Source: Sphingobium sp. BYY-5
Lineage (GTDB): Bacteria > Pseudomonadota > Alphaproteobacteria > Sphingomonadales > Sphingomonadaceae
NCBI RefSeq assembly: GCF_022758885.1
Contig: NZ_JALEBH010000001.1
Location: 2,573,501-2,637,500, forward strand
Direction: 5' to 3'
Length of the DNA stretch: 64,000 nucleotides
A model generated the notes under the pieces. It was given only the letters and a program-made list of their open reading frames with translations. It ran no database searches and was not told where the DNA came from. Below are positions 15,958 to 26,004 of this stretch, in pieces. The stretch's first letter is position 1. Every line of letters begins with the position of its first letter. The translations under genes and the position numbers were made by a program.

Positions 15958-17256
15958 ATGAGCAAGGCTGATCCCTGTCCCCCCTCCGCCGTCAGCCACG
16001 GGGTCGGTGTTGCCGGCCTGGTCGGGCTTATGCTCTGGACGCTGGTGGCGCGCCATTATGGCATGAATGGGCCGAATGCGGGGCTGGCGGCCGTGGTCGC
16101 CTGCGGACTGCCGATGGTGCTCTGGTCGCTGATCGTCGACAAGGTGCATCGCAACGCATCGACCGGGATCGACTGGCAGGCAAAGCCGCGCCCGGTGTGG
16201 GATGTGCTGGATATCAGCATCGTCAAGATCGCCGGGCTGTGGGCGACCTGGCTCGCCATCGCCATCTTCTATTGCATCGCGCGCTGGTACTGGAGCGGCA
16301 ATTACCGTTTTTCGATGGACCTGTTCATGAGCGCCGCGCCCTGGCTGCTGGGTGCGTCCATTCCCTATATCGTCTGGATCGACCGGCGGCTGGTGGACCC
16401 AAAGGACGCTTCCTACAGCTTTGGCCAATGGGTGATCGGCGGCGCTGCGGGTGCGCCTGACCGGCAACAGGTGGCGCATCACGCGCGTGCCTGGGCGGTG
16501 AAGGGCTTTTTCCTCGCCTTCATGGTGTCGATCGTGCCGGGCAATTTCGCCAGCGTGGTGGAATGGCGGATCGCCGATATTGTCGCCAATCCCGTGGCGT
16601 TGGCCGGTTTTCTGATCGCGGTCATGTTCATGATCGATGTCTGCATGGCGACGGTCGGCTATGTCCTGACCTTCAAGCCGCTGGACTCGCATATCCGCAC
16701 TGCCAATCCCCTCCTGAGCGGCTGGCTGGCGGCGTTGATCTGCTATCCGCCCTTCGTGCTGATGGCCGGCGGCGGGCCGCTCGACTACCATGCCGGCGGC
16801 GCGGAGTGGGATGTGTGGACGCAGGGGATGAGCGCGCTGCAATGGATATTGGGCGGCTGGCTGGTGCTGCTGACCGCTATCTATGCCTGGGCGACGGTGG
16901 CGTTCGGTATTCGCTTTTCCAACCTGACCCATCGCGGCATCCTGACCCACGGTCCCTATCGCTGGACGCGGCATCCGGCCTACCTCTCCAAAAACCTCTT
17001 CTGGTGGTTTTCGGCGCTGCCTTTCCTGACGGTCAGCGGCTCCTTGACCGACATGGTGCGCAACTGCGCGATGCTGGCGCTGACCAACGCGGTCTATTAT
17101 TGGCGCGCGAAGACCGAGGAGCAGCATTTGTCGGCTGATCCGGACTATCGCGCCTATAGTGAATGGATGGAACGCAATGCGCCTGTCCCGCGCCTCTTCG
17201 CCTGGATGACGGGGAGGAAGCGCGAGACGGCGGCAATAGCGCAACCGGCGGAATGA
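15958..17256 (+). CDS. Multi-pass membrane methyltransferase, isoprenylcysteine methyltransferase-like C-terminus
   Basis: A 432-residue membrane protein. About six helices span residues 15-270. The C-terminal ~150 residues carry the ICMT/PEMT-type signature: THGPYRWTRHPAYLSKNLFWW for binding S-adenosylmethionine and the later YYWRAKTEEQHLSADPDYRAYSEWM. Bacterial members are usually ~150-220 residues, so the long N-terminal membrane domain (with LDISIVKIAGLWATWLAIAIFY and FVVSIVPGNF-like segments) is additional. The methyl acceptor is unknown. It lies 80 bases after the DUF1345 gene and converges with gshA. Confidence 0.75.
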   Translation: MSKADPCPPSAVSHGVGVAGLVGLMLWTLVARHYGMNGPNAGLAAVVACGLPMVLWSLIVDKVHRNASTGIDWQAKPRPVWDVLDISIVKIAGLWATWLAIAIFYCIARWYWSGNYRFSMDLFMSAAPWLLGASIPYIVWIDRRLVDPKDASYSFGQWVIGGAAGAPDRQQVAHHARAWAVKGFFLAFMVSIVPGNFASVVEWRIADIVANPVALAGFLIAVMFMIDVCMATVGYVLTFKPLDSHIRTANPLLSGWLAALICYPPFVLMAGGGPLDYHAGGAEWDVWTQGMSALQWILGGWLVLLTAIYAWATVAFGIRFSNLTHRGILTHGPYRWTRHPAYLSKNLFWWFSALPFLTVSGSLTDMVRNCAMLALTNAVYYWRAKTEEQHLSADPDYRAYSEWMERNAPVPRLFAWMTGRKRETAAIAQPAE

Positions 17257-17263
17257 CGCTCCG

Positions 17264-18637
17264 TTAGAAGCTCTCTTCGGCGTAGATGCGGCTGAGGTCG
17301 CCCTGCCATTCGCCATGATAGCGGTCCAGCAGCCGTTCGGCATGGGTCTTGCCGGACGCGATCACCTCATCAAGGGCGGAGAGATAGCCGGTTTCATTGT
17401 CCCCCGCGCTGTTGAGACGGGCGCGGGCAGTCAGGCCCGAACGAGCGATGTTCACCACTTCCCCGGCAATGTCGCGCAATGTGCGGCCGCCGCCGATCGG
17501 TGCGTCAAGGCCCAGCTTCGGCACGGAATCGCGCAGGATCTGCCGTTCCTCCATGCTCCAGTCCTTGACCACGTCCCAGGCCGCGTCGAGCGCGCCTTGA
17601 TCGTAGAGCAGGCCGACCCACAAGGCGGGCAGCGCGCAGATGCGGTTCCACGGGCCGCCATCGGCACCGCGCATTTCGAGGAAGCTCTTCATCCGCACTT
17701 CGGGGAAGGCGGTGGAGAGATGATCCTCCCAATCCTTCTCGGTCGGCTTCTCACCGGGCAGGACGGAGAGTTTCCCGGCAAGGAAGTCGCGGAAGCTCAG
17801 GCCCGCCGCGTCGATATATCCGCCGTCGCGGTAGACGAAATACATCGGCACATCGAGCGCATAGTCGGCATAGCGCTCGTAACCGAAGCCATCCTCGAAC
17901 ACGAAGGGCAGCATCCCGGTACGGTGCGGATCGGTGTCCGACCAGATATGGCTGCGGTAGGACAGGAACCCGTTGGGCTTCCCATCGGTGAAGGGCGAGT
18001 TGGCGAACAATGCGGTGGCGAGCGGCTGGAGGGCCAGCGACACCCGGAACTTCTGCGCCATGTCGGCTTCGCTGCCATAGTCCAGATTGGTCTGGATCGT
18101 GCAGGTGCGCAGCATCATGTCGAGACCCATCGACCCCACGCGCGGCATGTGCCGCAGCATGATGTCGTAGCGCCCCTTGGGCATGATCGGCAGCGCTTCG
18201 CGGCTCTTGTCCGGCCACATGCCCAGGCCCAGAAAGCCCAGGCCCAGCATGTCGCCGACATATTTCACCTGCTCCAGATGCCGCCCGGTTTCGGCGCAGG
18301 TCTGGTGCAGATTGTCGAGCGGCGCGCCGCTGAGTTCAAGCTGGCCTGCCGGCTCCAGGCTGATCGTGCCGTCGCTGCCGGACAGGGCGATGATATTCTC
18401 ACCCTCGAACACCGGGCTCCAGCCATAGCGGGTCAGGCCGATCAGCAGCGTGTGGATGCCGCCCATCTCCTCATAGGAAGGGGCGTGATGATCCTTGCGG
18501 CTATAGACGAATTTCTCATGCTCGGTGCCGATCCGCCAGCGTTCCTTGGGCTTTTCGCCCTTGGAAAAGGCCGCGATCAACTGGTCGCGGCTTTCGATGA
18601 CGGGATCATGGTCCCCGGAGTCTGTTCTGGTGCTCAT
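17264..18637 (-). CDS. gshA: Glutamate--cysteine ligase
   Basis: A 457-residue enzyme of the plant/alphaproteobacterial class (GCS2-like). Key blocks: RWRIGTEHEKFVY, SLEPAGQLELSGAPLDNLHQTC, MPKGRYDIMLRHMP, MMLRTCTIQTNLDYGSEADMAQKFRV, and SYRSHIWSDTDPHRTG. It catalyses the first step of glutathione synthesis (gamma-glutamylcysteine formation with ATP) in the cytoplasm. Length is normal. It follows rsmE on the minus strand with 99 bases between, so the two may share a transcript. Confidence 0.93.
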   Translation of the reverse strand: MSTRTDSGDHDPVIESRDQLIAAFSKGEKPKERWRIGTEHEKFVYSRKDHHAPSYEEMGGIHTLLIGLTRYGWSPVFEGENIIALSGSDGTISLEPAGQLELSGAPLDNLHQTCAETGRHLEQVKYVGDMLGLGFLGLGMWPDKSREALPIMPKGRYDIMLRHMPRVGSMGLDMMLRTCTIQTNLDYGSEADMAQKFRVSLALQPLATALFANSPFTDGKPNGFLSYRSHIWSDTDPHRTGMLPFVFEDGFGYERYADYALDVPMYFVYRDGGYIDAAGLSFRDFLAGKLSVLPGEKPTEKDWEDHLSTAFPEVRMKSFLEMRGADGGPWNRICALPALWVGLLYDQGALDAAWDVVKDWSMEERQILRDSVPKLGLDAPIGGGRTLRDIAGEVVNIARSGLTARARLNSAGDNETGYLSALDEVIASGKTHAERLLDRYHGEWQGDLSRIYAEESF

Positions 18638-18736
18638 GCCCCGCCCTTAGTGCTTCCCCCATGCGCGTCAAACAAGAGCGCGCTGCCGACAGATAAGTTG
18701 CGCCTATGGTCTGCGCAATAACATAGCGAAATGAAA

Positions 18737-19483
18737 CTAGACCCAATCGCCGTTGATCGTCATCCAGGCGGTCGTGGCGGCGATGGCGGCGGTCTCCGCG
18801 CGCAGGATTCGGGGGCCGAGCGATACCGGCACGGCGCCCGGTGTGGCGCGGATCGCGTCACGCTCCGCCGGGTCGAATCCGCCCTCCGGGCCGACCAGGA
18901 AGGCGGCCGGGCCGACATGGGCGCGCAGGCTTTCGGCCAGCGGCGCGCCGCCGGTTTCGTCGGCGAAGAAGAGGTGGCGGTCGACGGGCCAGTCCCTGAG
19001 CAGAGCGTCCAGCTTCACCATTTCGGGCAGGTCGGGCAGTGCGGTGCGGCCACATTGTTCTGCCGCCTCGACCAGATGGGCGCGCAGCCGGTCGAGGTTG
19101 AGCTTGTCCACCACCGCGCGCCGGGTGAGCACCGGCTGAAGCCGGGCCACGCCCAGTTCGCACGCCTTTTCCGCGATCAGGTCGATCCGCCCCTTCTTGA
19201 TGGGGGCGCAGCAGAGCCAGAAGTCGGGCACGGTTTCGGGCGGCTTGGTCTGCTGGACGCACTCCAGCACCAGATCCCGTTTGCGAATGTCGCGCGCGCG
19301 CGCCGCCCATTCGCCCGACCGGCCGTCGAACAGCAGGACGATATCGTCCGGCTTCACCCGCATGACGCTGATGAGATAATGGGCCGGATTGCCGTCGACC
19401 GGCACGGCGACCCCCTCACCCAACGGGGTTTCGACATGAAGGCGCGGAGCGCTTTGCGGCGGCCAGGCGGGGGTTGCGGTCAT
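18737..19483 (-). CDS. rsmE: 16S rRNA (uracil(1498)-N(3))-methyltransferase RsmE
   Basis: A 248-residue SPOUT-family methyltransferase. An N-terminal PUA-like part (HYLISVMRVKPDDIVLLFDG) is followed by the SPOUT domain with the deep-knot motifs FLVGPEGGFDPAERDAI and SLGPRILRAETAAIAA. It methylates U1498 of 16S rRNA in assembled 30S subunits. Start at MTATPAWPPQSAPRLHVE. The divergent ubiA gene begins 83 bases away. Confidence 0.93.
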   Translation of the reverse strand: MTATPAWPPQSAPRLHVETPLGEGVAVPVDGNPAHYLISVMRVKPDDIVLLFDGRSGEWAARARDIRKRDLVLECVQQTKPPETVPDFWLCCAPIKKGRIDLIAEKACELGVARLQPVLTRRAVVDKLNLDRLRAHLVEAAEQCGRTALPDLPEMVKLDALLRDWPVDRHLFFADETGGAPLAESLRAHVGPAAFLVGPEGGFDPAERDAIRATPGAVPVSLGPRILRAETAAIAATTAWMTINGDWV

Positions 19484-19566
19484 ATGCCTCGTGACTTGTC
19501 GGATGTGTCTTCTTCCTTAAAGAGAAGCATGGTCCTTCGACAAGCGCGAGGGTGAACGGAGTCGCA

Positions 19567-20475
19567 GTGAATCAGACGATCGTCCCTGACAGCGAAGCGC
19601 GCACATTGCTGTCGCGGTTGCCGAACACGCCGCGTGCATTGGCGCAGTTGGCGCGGTTCGATCGACCGATCGGCTGGTGGCTGCTCTTCTGGCCCGGCGC
19701 CTGGGCCGTAGCGCTGGCCGGGGGCGGATTCGCCCGCTGGCCGCTGATCGCCTGGTTGCTGCTGGGCAGCATTGCGATGCGCGGCGCGGGATGCGTGTTC
19801 AACGACATCGTCGATCGTGACCTTGACCGGAAGGTGGCGCGCACCGCTGCCCGGCCGCTGGCGAGCGGCGCGGTATCGGTGAAGGCCGCCTGGGCCTGGC
19901 TGATCGCCTTGTGCCTGGTGGGCCTGGTCGTGCTGCTGCAGCTTCATCTTTATGCGCAGGTCGTGGCGCTGGGCAGTCTCGCTCTGGTCGCGGCCTATCC
20001 CTTCATGAAGCGGATCACCGGATGGCCGCAGCTTTGGCTGGGCCTCGTCTTTTCCTGGGCAGCGCTGGTGGGATGGAGCGAGGTCGTCGGCGCGCTCACC
20101 CTGCCCGGACTGCTGCTCTATGCCGGAAGTATCTTCTGGGTGGTGGGCTATGACACCATCTATGCGATGCAGGACCGGGAGGACGATGCGCTGATCGGGA
20201 TCGGGTCCAGCGCGCTGTCTATGGGGCGGCATGTGCGGCCGGGCGTGACGCTCTGCTATGCGCTGGCGCTGGCGCTGTGGGCAGGCGCGATCTGGCAGCT
20301 CAGGCCGCAGGTTCTGGCGCTTGCGGCGTTGCTGCCGATGGCGGCGCATCTGTTGTGGCAGGTGGGGACGCTGAAGGAAGACGGCGTCGACCCACTTACC
20401 AAGTTCCGCTCCAATCGCTTTGCTGGCCTATTGATGTTTCTGGCCTGCCTGGTGGTGGGCAGCGCCACCGCATGA
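19567..20475 (+). CDS. ubiA: 4-hydroxybenzoate polyprenyltransferase UbiA
   Basis: A 302-residue inner-membrane prenyltransferase with about eight or nine helices. The two Asp-rich substrate motifs are NDIVDRDLDRKVARTAARPLASG and YDTIYAMQDREDD. It attaches the polyprenyl tail to 4-hydroxybenzoate in ubiquinone synthesis. The GTG at 19567 has AACGGAG five bases upstream and is preferred over the GTG at 19552. It is convergent with the aminotransferase gene. Confidence 0.92.
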   Translation: MNQTIVPDSEARTLLSRLPNTPRALAQLARFDRPIGWWLLFWPGAWAVALAGGGFARWPLIAWLLLGSIAMRGAGCVFNDIVDRDLDRKVARTAARPLASGAVSVKAAWAWLIALCLVGLVVLLQLHLYAQVVALGSLALVAAYPFMKRITGWPQLWLGLVFSWAALVGWSEVVGALTLPGLLLYAGSIFWVVGYDTIYAMQDREDDALIGIGSSALSMGRHVRPGVTLCYALALALWAGAIWQLRPQVLALAALLPMAAHLLWQVGTLKEDGVDPLTKFRSNRFAGLLMFLACLVVGSATA

Positions 20476-20505
20476 TGGCGCTGCCACGGAAAGGCGAGCG
20501 CCCCG

Positions 20506-21615
20506 CTATATTGCCGTAAGAGCGGCGGCGATCCGGCCCACTGCTGTCGCAAGCCCTTCTTCCTGCTGCGTAAAGCCCAGCCGCATATGGGCCGGATGGC
20601 CGAAACAGTCGCCGGGCGCGAGCAATACGCCCTGCGCGGCCAGGGTCTGGCAGAAGGAACGGCTGTCGCGGCCGTCGGTGAACCAGGGGAAAGCCGTCGT
20701 TCCGCCGTCCGGCCGCACCCAGGCAAGGCGGCCGCCCGATCCGGCAATGAGCGCGTCGAGCTGCGCGATATTGGCCTGCGCAACCGAACGCAATCGGGCG
20801 AGAATGGCGTCGCTCTGTTGTAACGCATGGGTGGCGAGCCGTTCGAGCAGCGGCGAACCGCTGATCGTGAAATAGCTGCGGGCGTCGATGATGCGCGCGC
20901 GCCGGTCGGCGTCCGCATCGATCAGCCAGCCCGTCCGCAGGCCCGGCAGCGACAGCGCCTTTGACAGGTCGCTGGTGACGATGACGTTGGGAATGCCGGC
21001 GGCCGAGGGCTGGGGTGCGGTGAAATAGAGCGGGTGATAGACTTCATCCACCAGCAGCGGCACGCCCCGTTCGGCCAGAGCTGCGGCCAGCGCTTCGATC
21101 TCGATGCGTGGCATGACGGTTCCGGTGGGATTGTGGGGCGTGTTGAGGATCACCAATGCGGTGTCGGCATCGACCTGCGCCAGGATCGCGTCGGCGCGCT
21201 GGATGAACCGGTCTTCCCGCCGCAGATGATAGGAACGGGTCGCAAGGCCCCAGGCCTGCGCCACCGCCTCATAGGCGGGATAGCCGGGATCGGGCAGGAC
21301 GATGTTCGCGCCCGGTTGCGCGCCGAGGCAGAAGAGGATGGACAGCGCCTCCGATGCGCCGGTGGTAACGATGATGCTGTCCGGGTCGGTGTCATGGAAA
21401 GCGGCGATCGCCTCGCGCAACGCCCGACTGCCTTCGGGCGGGGCATAGCTCAGGATCGTGTCGTCGATCGCCAGCGGCGCGTCGCCCAGCGCGCAGATGT
21501 CGGCGACGCTCCAGCGCGGGCCGGTGCTGGACGCCAGATTATAGGCGATGGGCGGGGTCGCGAAATCATAGGTCGACAGCCAGTGATCGAGCGCGAAGGG
21601 AGGCAGGTGCACCAT
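20506..21615 (-). CDS. PLP-dependent aminotransferase, class I/II fold
   Basis: A 369-residue fold-type I aminotransferase. Visible landmarks: TTGASEALSILFC, PGYPAYEAVAQAWG, LNTPHNPTG, DEVYHPLYF, the PLP lysine in TSDLSKALSLPGLRTGW, and the C-terminal CFGHPAHMRLGF with the substrate-binding Arg. The substrate cannot be told; the group includes aspartate, alanine and aromatic aminotransferases. ATG at 21615 has AAGGA six bases upstream; an ATG at 21621 directly abuts that site. It lies after smc on the same strand with 77 bases between. Confidence 0.85.
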   Translation of the reverse strand: MVHLPPFALDHWLSTYDFATPPIAYNLASSTGPRWSVADICALGDAPLAIDDTILSYAPPEGSRALREAIAAFHDTDPDSIIVTTGASEALSILFCLGAQPGANIVLPDPGYPAYEAVAQAWGLATRSYHLRREDRFIQRADAILAQVDADTALVILNTPHNPTGTVMPRIEIEALAAALAERGVPLLVDEVYHPLYFTAPQPSAAGIPNVIVTSDLSKALSLPGLRTGWLIDADADRRARIIDARSYFTISGSPLLERLATHALQQSDAILARLRSVAQANIAQLDALIAGSGGRLAWVRPDGGTTAFPWFTDGRDSRSFCQTLAAQGVLLAPGDCFGHPAHMRLGFTQQEEGLATAVGRIAAALTAI

Positions 21616-21692
21616 GGTCATTCCTTATCGTTGGCGCGTGACGCTGCGGTTCCAGCGGAAGGAGAACAAGGACCAGCCGGGGCGAACTGGCC

Positions 21693-24600
21693 CTATTCGG
21701 CCGCCAACAGCGCCTCGGCGCCATGGAGGTTGACCGAAACGAGGCGGCTGACGCCGCGTTCGACCATGGTGACGCCGAACAGCCGGTGCATTCGCGCCAT
21801 GCTGACCGCATTATGGGTGACGATCAGGTAGCGGGTGTTGGTCTGCGCCACCATGGCGTCGAGCAGGTCGCAGAAACGCTCGACATTGGCGTCGTCGAGC
21901 GGCGCATCGACTTCGTCCAGCACGCAGATCGGCGCGGGGTTGGTGAGGAACAGGCCGAAGATCAGCGCTACGGCCGTCAGTGCCTGCTCGCCACCCGACA
22001 ACAGGGTGAGCGCGGCGAGCTTCTTGCCCGGCGGCTGGGCCATGATCTCCAGCCCCGCCTCCAGCGGATCGTCGCTGTCGATCAGCTCCAGATGCGCCTG
22101 GCCGCCGTTGAACAGGGTGGTGAAGAGGCGGCGGAAATGGCCATCCACCGCCTCGAACGCGGCGAGCAGGCGCTGGCGCCCCTCGCGGTTCAAGCTGCCG
22201 ATCGAGCCGCGCAGGCGGTGAATGGCCTGGGTGAGTTCGTCGCTTTCGGCGCGGCTGGTCGCCTGGGTGGTTTCCAGCTCCTCCAGTTCGCGCGCGGCGA
22301 CGAGGTTGACCGGGCCGATCCGCTCGCGATCGGCGACGAAACGATCATGTTCGGCCTGCTCGGTCTGGGCGATGCGGATGTCGGCGCTGGAGAAGCCCAG
22401 CTTTTCCGGCAGCACCGGGGGCGGACATTCGAAACGTTCACCCGACAGGCGGTTGGTTTCGATCCGGCGTTCGTCGGCGGCTTCGGCGCGGGCGACGGCG
22501 GTGGCGCGGGATTCGCGTGCGGTGGCGAGCGCTTCGCTGGCCTGCGCGGCACGTGATTCGGCGGTGCGTAGTGCTGCTTCCGCCTCCTGCTCGGCACGGC
22601 GGGCCTGATCGGCGGTGTCGGTCAGGGCCGAACCCTGATCGCTGAGGTCGGCGATGGCCTGCGCCAGCATATCGGGCTGGGCTTCGATCGCGCTGCGTTC
22701 GGCCGTGATCTCCTCGGCGCGTGCGACCATGGCGCCGATGCGCTTGGCGGCTTCCCCGGCGCGGGCGCGCCAGCCCTTGATCTCGGCATCGGCCGCCGCT
22801 TGCCGCTCGCGGTCGCTGGACAGGGCGCGGTCCGCCAGCGCCTGATCGGCCTGAAGCTGGCTGACGACAGCACGGGCCTTCTCGCTCGCCTGAACCAGGG
22901 TCGCGACCAAAGCACGGGTTTCCGCACCATCGGGCACGGCGGCGCGCACGGTTTCCGCCTTTTCATGGTCGGTCTGCGCGCCGTCGTGATCGCGGCGTGC
23001 TTCGGTGAGGCGTTCCTCTATCGCTTCGCGGCGGCCCGCCAGCCGTTCAAGTGCGGTGGTCGCCTCATCAGCGGCGCGCAGGGCGACGCGCAGGCTCTGG
23101 TCGGCCTGCGACAGGGCGGTGCGGCCCTGGTCCAGTGATTGACCCGCCGCCTGCTCACGTGTCTTGGCATTTTCTTGCGCGGCACCCGCGCGTTCGACTT
23201 CGGCCTGTGCGGCGGGACGGGCGGCGGCGATCGCCTCCAGCCGGTTGAGCCGGATCAGCCGTTCGGCTGCCGCTGCACCGCCTTCGGTCGCGATATAGCC
23301 GTCCCAACGGCGCAACCGGCCGTCGAGGGTGACGAGGCGCTGGCCCACGGCGAGGGGCTGGCCCTCGTCGCGATCCGCCACAGCCACTTGCGCCAGGCGA
23401 CGGGCCAGTTCGGGCGGGGCGGTGACATGGGTAGCGAGCGCGGTCGTGCCCGTGGGCAGGGGCGGGTCGCCGGGGAGCGGATCGGCGCCGGCCCAGCGAC
23501 GCTTGCCCTCCGCGCCGACCGGCGCCTCCAGATCGTCGCCAAGAGCAGCGGCAAGCGCGCGTTCATAGCCGGGCGCGGCCTTCAGCCTGTCCAGCGCCCG
23601 CGCCCTGTTGCCGGTATCGCTGTCGATGGCGCGTGTGAGCGCCGCCGCCTCGCTGTCGAGCGCGGCGAGGGCGGCGCGCATGGAGGCAAGCGCGGCTTCC
23701 GCGGAGGCGCGCGCCTCTGCTGCGGCTTGGCGGTCGGCATCGGCAGCCTGGATTGCGGCTTCGGCTGCATCGCGATCGGCTTTGGCTTGCGTCTGATCGG
23801 CCAGGGCCGCTTCGCGCTGCGCCTCCAGAGGTGCGGCGTCGGGTAAGGCTGTAGCTTCGGCCGCGAGTCGCGTTACTTCGCGTTCGGCGCGGTCCAGGCG
23901 GCTGCGTGCGGCGGCGAGCGCCGCTTCGGCGACGCGCAGTTCGGCCTGTTCGGCGGCCTGCTTCGCCATGGCCTTGGCCAGGTCCAGTTCGGCGACGCGC
24001 GCGCCATCCTCTGCGGTGGCGATGCGCGCGGCGAAATTGGGACGCAGCTTCTCCGTCTCGGTGATTCGCGCCTTGAGCGTGCCGGTCTCGGCGGTCAGGC
24101 GGGCGATGGCGTCGGCCGCGTCATTGGCGAGCGTGCCTTCGCGCGCGCGGTCTTCCTCCAGTCGCCCCGCCTGCTGGGCAAGGTCGGCGAGGCGGCGGAC
24201 GACCGACTCCCGTTCGGTGCGCAGGGCGGTGAGGCGATGGCCCGCCTCATTGGCGGCGTCGCGGGCCTGTTGGGCGGCGGTGCGCCGGTCGGCCAGCGTG
24301 GCGATGGCAGCCTGGCCATGGGCGGCGGCGGCGATCTGTCCTTCCTGCGCGGCAGCGACAGCGGCTTCGGCCTGTTTCGCTTCGGCGCGCGCTGCCTCTG
24401 CGCTGGCGTTGGCCTCGCGCCAGCGGGCGAAAAGGGTGCGGCCCTCGGCGACGCGAATCTGTTCGGACAGGCGGATATAGCGTTCCGCCGCCTTGGCCTG
24501 ACGGCGCAGATTGTTGGCGCGCATGTCCATGTCGGCCAATATTTCGTCCAACCGGGCGAGATTGGCCTCGGCCGCGCGCAATTTCTGTTCCGCATCCTTG

Positions 24601-25136
24601 CGGCGGACATGGAGGCCGGCGATGCCCGCTGCCTCCTCCAACATGGCACGGCGTTCCTGCGGGCGGGCGGCGATGACGGCGGCGATGCGGCCCTGGCTGA
24701 CCAGCGCCGGGCTGTGCGGGCCGGTGGCGGCGTCGGCGAAGATCAGCGCGACATCCTTGGCGCGGACATCCTTGCCATTGGCGCGATAGGCGCTGCCCGC
24801 GCCCCGTTCGATGCGGCGGGTGACTTCCAGTTCGCTGTCGGCGCTCACCTCGACAGCGGCGAACAACTCGCCCTGTTCCTGCACCGTGAGCAGCGACACT
24901 TCGGCGAAGTCGCGCTGCGGGCGCGTGGTGGTGCCGGCGAAGATGACATCCTCCATGCCGCCGCCGCGCATGGATTTGGCGCTGGATTCGCCCATCACCC
25001 AGCGAATGGCTTCCAGCAGGTTGGATTTGCCGCAGCCATTGGGACCGACGATACCGGTCAGGCCCGGTTCGATCCGCAACTCCGTCGCATCGACGAAGCT
25101 TTTGAATCCGGAGAGCTTGAGGCGTTTTATCTGCAT
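21693..25136 (-). CDS. smc: Chromosome segregation ATPase SMC
   Basis: A 1147-residue SMC protein. Walker A is in GIVGPNGCGKSNLLEAIRW near residue 30. Long Ala/Glu/Arg-rich coiled coils occupy residues ~170-490 and ~670-1000. A hinge between them contains GYERALAAALGDDLEAPVG. The C-terminal head has the signature LLSGGEQALTAVAL (~1043) and Walker B ICVLDEVDAPLDD. It organises and segregates the chromosome with ScpAB, which are not in view. It is the last gene of the dciA-like, dsbA-like, dsbA-like, smc row. Confidence 0.95.
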   Translation of the reverse strand: MQIKRLKLSGFKSFVDATELRIEPGLTGIVGPNGCGKSNLLEAIRWVMGESSAKSMRGGGMEDVIFAGTTTRPQRDFAEVSLLTVQEQGELFAAVEVSADSELEVTRRIERGAGSAYRANGKDVRAKDVALIFADAATGPHSPALVSQGRIAAVIAARPQERRAMLEEAAGIAGLHVRRKDAEQKLRAAEANLARLDEILADMDMRANNLRRQAKAAERYIRLSEQIRVAEGRTLFARWREANASAEAARAEAKQAEAAVAAAQEGQIAAAAHGQAAIATLADRRTAAQQARDAANEAGHRLTALRTERESVVRRLADLAQQAGRLEEDRAREGTLANDAADAIARLTAETGTLKARITETEKLRPNFAARIATAEDGARVAELDLAKAMAKQAAEQAELRVAEAALAAARSRLDRAEREVTRLAAEATALPDAAPLEAQREAALADQTQAKADRDAAEAAIQAADADRQAAAEARASAEAALASMRAALAALDSEAAALTRAIDSDTGNRARALDRLKAAPGYERALAAALGDDLEAPVGAEGKRRWAGADPLPGDPPLPTGTTALATHVTAPPELARRLAQVAVADRDEGQPLAVGQRLVTLDGRLRRWDGYIATEGGAAAAERLIRLNRLEAIAAARPAAQAEVERAGAAQENAKTREQAAGQSLDQGRTALSQADQSLRVALRAADEATTALERLAGRREAIEERLTEARRDHDGAQTDHEKAETVRAAVPDGAETRALVATLVQASEKARAVVSQLQADQALADRALSSDRERQAAADAEIKGWRARAGEAAKRIGAMVARAEEITAERSAIEAQPDMLAQAIADLSDQGSALTDTADQARRAEQEAEAALRTAESRAAQASEALATARESRATAVARAEAADERRIETNRLSGERFECPPPVLPEKLGFSSADIRIAQTEQAEHDRFVADRERIGPVNLVAARELEELETTQATSRAESDELTQAIHRLRGSIGSLNREGRQRLLAAFEAVDGHFRRLFTTLFNGGQAHLELIDSDDPLEAGLEIMAQPPGKKLAALTLLSGGEQALTAVALIFGLFLTNPAPICVLDEVDAPLDDANVERFCDLLDAMVAQTNTRYLIVTHNAVSMARMHRLFGVTMVERGVSRLVSVNLHGAEALLAAE

Positions 25137-25213
25137 GGGGCTTCACCGGAACGGCACAACGCCGCCCCGGCCTTCCTATGCGCAAACGCCTCTATCGCTC
25201 CCCCCCGCGTCAA

Positions 25214-25960
25214 TCAGAGGCCCGCTTGTTTGAGCTTGGGCTGGAGCAAGGCCCAGTTGGCGACATTGTCGACCAGCACGCCGTTGATAAGGAAGCTGGG
25301 CGTACCCTGAATCTGATATTGGCTGTTGGCGGCTTCGACGCCCTTGGCGAGCTTTTCGGCGGCTGCGGTGTCGGTCAGGCATTGTTTGGCCTGATCGGCG
25401 GAAATGCCGCGCTGCTGTGCATATTCGACCAGGCCGGCAATCTGCGCGATGGCGCCGAAGCGCTGGGCGGGCGGGAGCTGTTCCACATTTTTAAATGCAG
25501 CCTCCTGACCCTGTACCTTCTCGAACATCGCTGCCTGATTGGCGAAAAATTGTTCCGAAAGCGGGTAATAAATATCCTTGCCGCCGCAGCGCGCGAGCAG
25601 GGCGGTGGTGAGGTCGATGGGGTCACGCACATAGGTGCGGAATTCGAAGCTCATCTTGCCGGTGTCGACGATCTTCTTGATCTCTTCCGAGGCTTCGGCA
25701 GCGAAATCGCGGCAATGGCTGCAGGTGTAGGAGCCATATTCGACCAGTTTCAGCTTCGCGTTGGGATTGCCCATCAGATAATAGCCTTCGGGCGTCTCGG
25801 CGATGGTTTCCGACCAGCTTGTGCCGGCGGGCGCGGCAACGGCGGCGATCGGCTCGCCGCTGGGCTTGGCGCCTTCCTCGCTTTTGCTACATGCGGCGAG
25901 GGTCAGGCTGAGGGCGATGAGGGCAATGCCGGCCAAGGCTGGACGAGGATATGCTTTCAC
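25214..25960 (-). CDS. DsbA-like thioredoxin-fold lipoprotein
   Basis: A 248-residue thiol oxidoreductase. A lipoprotein signal ends LSLTLAAC (Cys24). The thioredoxin-like domain has the active site C80-SHC83 in EYGSYTCSHCRDF, an inserted helical domain, and the cis-proline loop QGTPSFLINGVLVDN. It belongs to the DsbA/DsbG-like group that oxidises or isomerises cysteines in the periplasm; the lipobox predicts membrane anchoring. It is 44 bases downstream of a second protein of the same kind, which suggests a duplication or a functional pair. No DsbB is adjacent. Confidence 0.87.
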   Translation of the reverse strand: MKAYPRPALAGIALIALSLTLAACSKSEEGAKPSGEPIAAVAAPAGTSWSETIAETPEGYYLMGNPNAKLKLVEYGSYTCSHCRDFAAEASEEIKKIVDTGKMSFEFRTYVRDPIDLTTALLARCGGKDIYYPLSEQFFANQAAMFEKVQGQEAAFKNVEQLPPAQRFGAIAQIAGLVEYAQQRGISADQAKQCLTDTAAAEKLAKGVEAANSQYQIQGTPSFLINGVLVDNVANWALLQPKLKQAGL

Positions 25961-26004
25961 GACGGGCTAGGCTCCGATGATTGGCGTATGGGATTGGGTG
26001 TAGA

